10,832 nucleotides of DNA from contig JBLYYQ010000138.1 of the NCBI GenBank assembly GCA_048550035.1, positions 1-10,832 of the forward strand. Reading direction: 5' to 3'. Numbering within the stretch: the stretch's first letter is position 1; every line of letters starts with the position of its first letter. Shown in pieces: positions 6,928 through 10,832 of this stretch. The stretch comes from JBLYYQ01 sp048550035 (GTDB lineage Bacteria; Nitrospinota_A; UBA7883; JBLYYQ01). A program made the position numbers and the translations under genes. The notes under the pieces are model-generated. The model was not told the origin of the DNA. It did no database searches and saw only the letters and a list, made by a program, of their open reading frames with translations.

Positions 6928-8020
6928 AAATAGAGGTGCAATCTATATCCATATCCCATTTTGCACTTCACGCTGTCTTTATTGTGATTTCTATTCAGAG
7001 GTAAGTGATGGTGAGCTGATATACCGATATATAGAGAACTTAACAACAGAATTTGAGCGTTATCAAGAGCAGTCTAGCAAGAAGATTTTTGAGACAATAT
7101 TTATCGGCGGCGGAACCCCATCATTATTAGATAATGATCAGCTCGAAATGATAGTTAGTAAACTATATGAACTCTTCAATATCAGCCCCGATGCTGAAGT
7201 TACTATGGAGATGAATCCAGAATCGATAACAGTAGAGAAGGGAAAGTTTTGGCGACAACTTGGAATCAATCGGGCATCAATCGGATTTCAATCAGCTAAT
7301 GATACCGAACTCAAGCTACTAGATCGGACTCATACCGCGAAGGAATCTATCACTGCCTTTGACCGGCTTCGAAAAGTTGGCTTTGATAATATCTCAATTG
7401 ATCTAATTTACAATATTGAAGGGCAATCACGTAAAAATTGGGTAGAGACTTTAAGGGAAGTAGGCAATCTGATGCCAGAACATATCTCAGCTTATGAATT
7501 GACTATCGATAAAGGGAGCAGGCTTGCTAACTATCTTGAAAGTAAGAATATTACTCTTGAACATAGTGAGCAGTTTTTTGATCTTGCAGTTGATCTACTT
7601 AATATCTATAGCTACCAACATTATGAGGTCTCAAATTTTGCACGTGACAACTTCCAAAGTCGGCACAATCTAAAATATTGGAACTATCATGACTATATCG
7701 GCTTTGGACCGGCTGCTCATAGCAAGCTTGGAGATTTACGCTGGTCTAATATAAACAATCTGCAAGAATATTCTAAACGGCTCATACAAGGAGGATTACC
7801 TATTGGTGATTCTGAAAAGCTAACTAACGAGATTAAAGTTACCGAAAAATTGATGTTGGGCTTAAGAATTAAAGATGGATTACCTATGGAGCCTGAGTTC
7901 AATCGAGAGGCAATTGAACTTTTAATAGCAGACAGACTGTTGAAAATAGAGAATAATTATCTAAAAGCTACTAAACAGGGGATGAAGCAGCTTAATTTTC
8001 TACTTGAAGCTCTAGTTTAG
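6914..8020 (+). CDS. hemW: Radical SAM heme chaperone HemW
   Basis: The 368 residues match HemW (YggW), long labelled oxygen-independent coproporphyrinogen III oxidase. The family binds heme and a 4Fe-4S cluster and delivers heme to membrane enzymes. The radical SAM motif is C-TSR-C-LY-C at Cys17, Cys21 and Cys24, preceded by YIHIPF and followed by DFYS, the HemW form rather than the HemN CxC form. GGGTPS at 65-70 and MNPES near 96-100 belong to the SAM-binding barrel. Farther on are GFQSANDTELKLLDRTH, SIDLIYNIEGQ, HISAYELTI, HYEVSNFA, HNLKYW and GFGPAAHS, all HemW-like, then a short winged C-terminal region. GAGAAAGG at 6901-6908 lies 5 bases before ATG 6914. It starts inside the tgt stop region, so translation is probably coupled to tgt. 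No terminator is evident in the 14 bases before the convergent gene. Confidence 0.94.
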   Translation: MKIDKNRGAIYIHIPFCTSRCLYCDFYSEVSDGELIYRYIENLTTEFERYQEQSSKKIFETIFIGGGTPSLLDNDQLEMIVSKLYELFNISPDAEVTMEMNPESITVEKGKFWRQLGINRASIGFQSANDTELKLLDRTHTAKESITAFDRLRKVGFDNISIDLIYNIEGQSRKNWVETLREVGNLMPEHISAYELTIDKGSRLANYLESKNITLEHSEQFFDLAVDLLNIYSYQHYEVSNFARDNFQSRHNLKYWNYHDYIGFGPAAHSKLGDLRWSNINNLQEYSKRLIQGGLPIGDSEKLTNEIKVTEKLMLGLRIKDGLPMEPEFNREAIELLIADRLLKIENNYLKATKQGMKQLNFLLEALV

Positions 8021-8034
8021 TCAGTCTGCTTGGA

Positions 8035-8769
8035 TTAGCTATTTTTAGATTTTCGGATTGATCTTAAAAACTTTTTCAAGTTTTTGATCGCTCTTTTTCT
8101 GGCTCGCCTTGTTACTAATAAAATATCTGTAAATAGTAGATGCATTTTATCAGAAAATGTTAGATAGATTTCATCCTTTAAAACATAGATAGAATCGCTC
8201 TTGTCTTTAAACCATAAGGTATAGTTCTGATTATCTAACCACTCTTTTAGCTGATTGATGTATGGATTAATATATAGCTCACCATGGGTCTCAATTGATA
8301 TTATCGTAGGCCTGCTGACCATATCTTTTATAACAAACCATTCAGACCCTTCAGTGTCAATAGAGATTAGATCAATGTTGCCATCATCAATAGATGAAAA
8401 TTTTACGCTACGAGCCATAAACTTTTCTAATTCTTGAATATTACAGTTGTCGTTTGCTAATGCAGGGCTATTTGTCAAACTACTTGCAAATGTTGAACTC
8501 CCCTTTTGACATAATTGGATTTCCCCTTCAAAATCAGCAATTGCAACCTCATAGAGCCTAACATTTTTATAATCTCCCCATTTAGCTTTTATTAATTCTA
8601 TCGACTTTGGATCAGGCTCCACTAAGGCTGTTTTAAGACCATCTTCTATGAATCGGTATATATTTGAGCTCTCTGGATGCCATACACCAACTTCCACGAC
8701 ATATTGTAAATTAAAACCTCGTTTAATTACCGCTTCATAGAGTTTGCTGTTGCAATTTGCATACTTCAT
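8035..8769 (-). CDS. FkbM-family SAM-dependent methyltransferase
   Basis: This 244-residue protein has the FkbM-type Rossmann methyltransferase layout. VVEVGVWHPESS at 24-35 stands in the SAM motif I position, LVEPDP at 49-54 carries the acidic residue after strand 2, VRLYEVAIAD at 70-79 follows, and IDLISIDTEGSEWFVIKDM at 132-150 is the family's conserved DvEGxE block. ISIETHGE at 157-164 is a further strand. Motif I keeps only one glycine where many relatives have GxxxG. The last 24 residues hold 12 Arg/Lys in an amphipathic-looking stretch that could bind membrane or RNA (inference). Family members O-methylate sugars, antibiotics or other small molecules; the substrate here cannot be named. 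The start is 3 bases after the yihY stop, with AGGA nearly abutting the ATG, so expression likely depends on yihY translation. Confidence 0.82.
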   Translation of the reverse strand: MKYANCNSKLYEAVIKRGFNLQYVVEVGVWHPESSNIYRFIEDGLKTALVEPDPKSIELIKAKWGDYKNVRLYEVAIADFEGEIQLCQKGSSTFASSLTNSPALANDNCNIQELEKFMARSVKFSSIDDGNIDLISIDTEGSEWFVIKDMVSRPTIISIETHGELYINPYINQLKEWLDNQNYTLWFKDKSDSIYVLKDEIYLTFSDKMHLLFTDILLVTRRARKRAIKNLKKFLRSIRKSKNS

Positions 8770-8772
8770 ATC

Positions 8773-10086
8773 CTATTTTGAGTCAAAATCATCAATAAAA
8801 TTATCTAGTGTTATATTGTGGGTCATATTTTTTACCCCAACCTTACTCCTTTTATAAAGATTGGTAATAAGCTCTTGTTCTTCATCTTTTGGCGTGTCAG
8901 GGATCGCGAAGTTATCAAAATTAAGATCAAAGAGCATACTACTAACGAAGATGTTTTTAGGATGTTTAGCAAGTAGTATCTGCCTATCTGGTGAGTTAAC
9001 AAACTCAAGATATCCTTTCAATTTTAGCTCTTTTGTCAATCCCAGAAGTAGATGCTCATTAATATTAAACTGTTGCAATAGAGATGTAAAGCTGACGCTA
9101 CCACTGCCGCTACGGAGTGCTTTTACTAATGCTAGCAATATCCTGATAAGGTAGTAAGTTTTATATTTAGACCCATTTAATGATTTCAAGGAAACAGTAC
9201 CAATTTTAGATGAATTCTGTATGGAGTATGTCAAAACCGCGCCAAATAGTACGATAAGCCATGACAAATATAACCAGAATAAAAAGATCGGGATGACCGA
9301 TAGCGCACCATAGATTGCTTCATATGTAGTATAGTTTGCAATGTAATAGTTAAAGATATTCTTTGCCTGCTCGAATAAAGTTCCAGCGGTGATAGCACCT
9401 ACAATAGCCGGTTTAAACTCTACATAAGTGTTTGGTATTATTCGATATATAACCAAGAATGCAGACCAAATCAAGATATAGGGGAGTAGTTTTAATAAGA
9501 ACCCTTGAAGATAGCTATAATCGGCCCACTCATTTGATTCGATAAGGATCCCAAGTTTTGTTGATGCAATTAATGCAGCTGCTAAAAAGACAGGCACAAA
9601 GGTAATTGCACTCCAGAACGCAAAAAATTTGTTTAACAATGACCGAAATTTTGATACTTTCCAGATCATATTAAATGACCATTCAATAGTGTTTAGCCCC
9701 CATATAACAAATATCGCAAGAAAAAATAGTCCAAACGCTGAGACCGATGCAGCGTTGTTTGCAAAGATATCTAGATTTGATTCTATAATTAACGCCATCT
9801 CCTTATTAGGGAGCCAGTAATTTAGTACAAACGATAAGGTTGCCTCTTTCGAGAGTTCAAATGAGGAGACAACTGACAATGTTACTGCGCTTAACGGGGC
9901 TAATGCTATTAATGTTGTATATGCAAGTGATGCTGCATACATCAAGCAGTCATCTTTTATGAATTTATCAAGAGTTTCGATAAGTAGCTTCAATATACTA
10001 GCGAGATAGTTTTGAAGTAGCCCCCCCCAGTTTTTAGAAGGTTTATTTAAGCTTACTATCTTTTTGTAGATAGCTGATTCTAGCAT
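8773..10086 (-). CDS. YihY/BrkB-family inner-membrane protein with C-terminal extension and an in-frame G8 tract
   Basis: A 437-residue multi-pass membrane protein of the YihY/virulence factor BrkB family, whose molecular function is unsettled. After an amphipathic N-terminus, the family block FIKDDCLMYAASLAYTTL at 42-59 leads into about six membrane segments (roughly 52-75, 112-134, 154-175, 199-217, 226-243 and 260-288). The SVIPIFLFWLYLSW stretch at 263-276 is typical. Residues about 305-385 resemble the winged-helix-like tail of long family members (short E. coli-type proteins end near 290), followed by an acidic end. Codons 20-22 contain eight consecutive G (10021-10028); losing or gaining one G leads to a stop after about 31 or 29 codons. 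ATG 10086 has AGGAG 13 bases upstream and no alternative in-frame Met before residue 49. It has its own candidate promoter and is followed by the FkbM gene. Confidence 0.9.
   Translation of the reverse strand: MLESAIYKKIVSLNKPSKNWGGLLQNYLASILKLLIETLDKFIKDDCLMYAASLAYTTLIALAPLSAVTLSVVSSFELSKEATLSFVLNYWLPNKEMALIIESNLDIFANNAASVSAFGLFFLAIFVIWGLNTIEWSFNMIWKVSKFRSLLNKFFAFWSAITFVPVFLAAALIASTKLGILIESNEWADYSYLQGFLLKLLPYILIWSAFLVIYRIIPNTYVEFKPAIVGAITAGTLFEQAKNIFNYYIANYTTYEAIYGALSVIPIFLFWLYLSWLIVLFGAVLTYSIQNSSKIGTVSLKSLNGSKYKTYYLIRILLALVKALRSGSGSVSFTSLLQQFNINEHLLLGLTKELKLKGYLEFVNSPDRQILLAKHPKNIFVSSMLFDLNFDNFAIPDTPKDEEQELITNLYKRSKVGVKNMTHNITLDNFIDDFDSK
10021..10028 (-). repeat. G8 homopolymer inside the yihY reading frame
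   Basis: The sense strand of yihY reads TGG followed by two GGG codons, eight G in a row, in an otherwise AT-rich window. The next longest G run noticed is the G6 at 6034-6039 in tgt. Tracts of this kind slip during replication in several bacteria and switch genes on and off. Whether it varies here is not shown. Confidence 0.8.
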
Positions 10087-10156
10087 AACCTTAGATTAGC
10101 TCCTGATCCCTACTAAAAGTTAGCTTATTAGTCTGACCTATTTTTCCCATCTTAGA

Positions 10157-10185
10157 GTTATAGGTAGAATAACTAGCGATTGCAA
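10157..10185 (-). promoter_or_regulatory. Candidate sigma70 promoter for yihY-fkbM
   Basis: On the minus strand TTGCAA (10185-10180) is followed by a 17-base spacer and TATAAC (10162-10157), five of six matches to the -10 consensus. It lies just downstream of tRNA-Cys. Transcription would begin near 10150, giving a leader of about 64 bases before ATG 10086. Confidence 0.5.
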
Positions 10186-10194
10186 AATTTATTA

Positions 10195-10269
10195 TGGAGG
10201 CGCCGAGCGGATTCGAACCGCTGGTCAAGGTTTTGCAGACCTCTGCCTTACCAACTTGGCCACGGCGCC
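10195..10269 (-). tRNA. tRNA-Cys (anticodon GCA), CCA encoded
   Basis: The minus strand folds as a full cloverleaf of 75 bases including the encoded CCA. The acceptor stem is GGCGCCG with CGGCGCC, the D arm reads GCCAAGTTGGTAAGGC, and the anticodon stem GAGGT/ACCTT encloses loop CTGCAAA (anticodon GCA). The T arm is AGCGG-TTCGAAT-CCGCT. The discriminator base is U73, the identity element expected for cysteine tRNA. It begins 27 bases after the nrnA stop in the same direction and may be processed from a shared transcript. Confidence 0.97.
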
Positions 10270-10296
10270 AAAAAAGATCTATTCTATACATAATAA

Positions 10297-10832
10297 TTAC
10301 AGTTCTGCAACTTTAATCATTCTTTTTTTGATCAAAGCTAATAACTGAGATTTAGCAACTAGCAGATCTTGTTCGATATGGCAGCCTGCTGCTAGTATAT
10401 GACCACCACCACCAAAATGTTTAGCAATACTATGGACATCATATCCCTGTTTTGCACGTAGACTAACTTTGCATAAATTAGGGTTAATCACTCTTATAAA
10501 TCCACTTATTTTTACAGTTTTAATCTTTAATGGAACGCTTGCCATCCCTTCAATGTTAACCTTTGAAAACGATTCGGCCAAGATATCTTCGAGGCTAAAC
10601 GAGCATAATGCAATCTTCCCATCCTCATAAAGCTCTATGCTTGCAATCAGATTCTTTAACGCAAGTAGCGTTTCTAAATTTTGCTGATTAAAGAGCTGTT
10701 CACTGATATTATCAATTTTTGCTCCATGCTCTACTAAATCAGCAGCAACAGTTAAAGTCTTAGATGTTGTATTAGCATATGCAAATAGACCAGTATCTAC
10801 TATTATCCCTGTTAGCAATAGAGTAGCAATTG
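10297..10832 (-). CDS. nrnA: DHH/DHHA1 phosphoesterase, NrnA-like nanoRNase/pAp phosphatase (partial, N-terminus off the right edge)
   Basis: The frame is open to the right edge, so only the C-terminal 178 or so residues of a protein usually about 320-340 long are present. The first visible block, Leu-Thr-Gly-Ile-Ile-Val-Asp-Thr-Gly-Leu-Phe, is the end of the DHH catalytic domain (family form GIxxDTGxF), so the TTG at 10818 inside it is not a true start. The DHHA1 domain follows, with VSLRAKQGYDVHSIAKHFGG and then GGHILAAGC, the substrate-binding GGGGHxxAAG signature. The family degrades very short RNAs and/or 3'-phosphoadenosine 5'-phosphate using manganese, in the cytoplasm. A RecJ single-strand nuclease is much longer and less likely. 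The N-terminal DHH motif itself is out of view. Confidence 0.88.
   Translation of the reverse strand, partial: IATLLLTGIIVDTGLFAYANTTSKTLTVAADLVEHGAKIDNISEQLFNQQNLETLLALKNLIASIELYEDGKIALCSFSLEDILAESFSKVNIEGMASVPLKIKTVKISGFIRVINPNLCKVSLRAKQGYDVHSIAKHFGGGGHILAAGCHIEQDLLVAKSQLLALIKKRMIKVAEL

Noticed and set aside
6914..8020. Calling hemW a coproporphyrinogen III dehydrogenase (hemN)
   Set aside because: The cysteine motif lacks the HemN CxC fourth cysteine (DFYS follows Cys24), and the length and later motifs are those of HemW.
8005..8050. A shared bidirectional terminator between hemW and the FkbM gene
   Set aside because: Only 14 bases separate the stops, and I found no stable GC-rich stem followed by a T run on either strand; only a loose AGCT repetition is present.
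8773..10086. Naming the YihY protein ribonuclease BN
   Set aside because: That old label came from a misassignment; real RNase BN is an RNase Z-type enzyme, and this protein is a multi-pass membrane protein without nuclease motifs.
10091..10291. A 66-codon open frame on the minus strand covering the tRNA-Cys region
   Set aside because: It runs through the complete tRNA-Cys cloverleaf and the yihY leader, has no family motif, and its composition reflects the tRNA sequence.
1..10832. CRISPR arrays, insertion sequences, prophage or defence-system genes
   Set aside because: No spaced repeats, terminal inverted repeats, transposase or integrase motifs, or known defence domains were seen; the tRNA gene shows no flanking duplicated end.

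Overview
The window is an AT-rich, gene-dense stretch of a bacterial chromosome, with almost no intergenic DNA and every protein close to its family's usual length. The combination is a two-domain citramalate synthase, an aspartate kinase and an archaeal-type phosphoglycerate-mutase-like protein in one tight gene string, plus MenG/UbiE, an NrnA-type DHH phosphoesterase and a long-form YihY protein. This resembles Geobacter-like and other former Deltaproteobacteria, but that placement is an inference from gene order and family flavour. No phage genes, transposons, CRISPR arrays or plasmid functions are visible.

Layout. On the minus strand, read from high to low coordinates, hisI and a secreted nuclease-like protein form a pair (5661 to 4715). 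A 101-bp gap with a possible promoter follows. Then come the apgM-like gene, lysC, cimA and ubiE/menG, nearly end to end (4613 down to the left edge, which cuts ubiE). On the plus strand, tgt and hemW (5803 to 8020) overlap by 14 bases and diverge from hisI across a 141-bp AT-rich region. They converge on a second minus-strand block: nrnA (cut by the right edge), tRNA-Cys(GCA), a good candidate promoter, yihY and an FkbM-type methyltransferase gene (10832 down to 8035).

How the genes work together. The lysC-cimA cluster covers branch points of aspartate-family and branched-chain amino acid synthesis. Aspartate kinase starts the lysine/threonine/methionine pathway, and citramalate synthase makes 2-oxobutyrate for isoleucine without threonine. 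The phosphoglycerate-mutase-like enzyme between them and the promoter is a good candidate for the non-orthologous homoserine kinase that would complete threonine synthesis. HisI serves histidine synthesis, Tgt queuosine tRNA modification, HemW heme delivery, and UbiE/MenG quinone methylation.

Most of this is ordinary metabolism. The observations most worth a second look are: a G8 tract in codons 20-22 of yihY, where gain or loss of one base leads quickly to a stop (a possible on/off switch); the putative homoserine kinase; a secreted nuclease-fold protein lacking the expected catalytic arginine; and a HisI with seven extra residues between two zinc-binding cysteines. I do not see a clearly new multi-gene defence or mobile system here.
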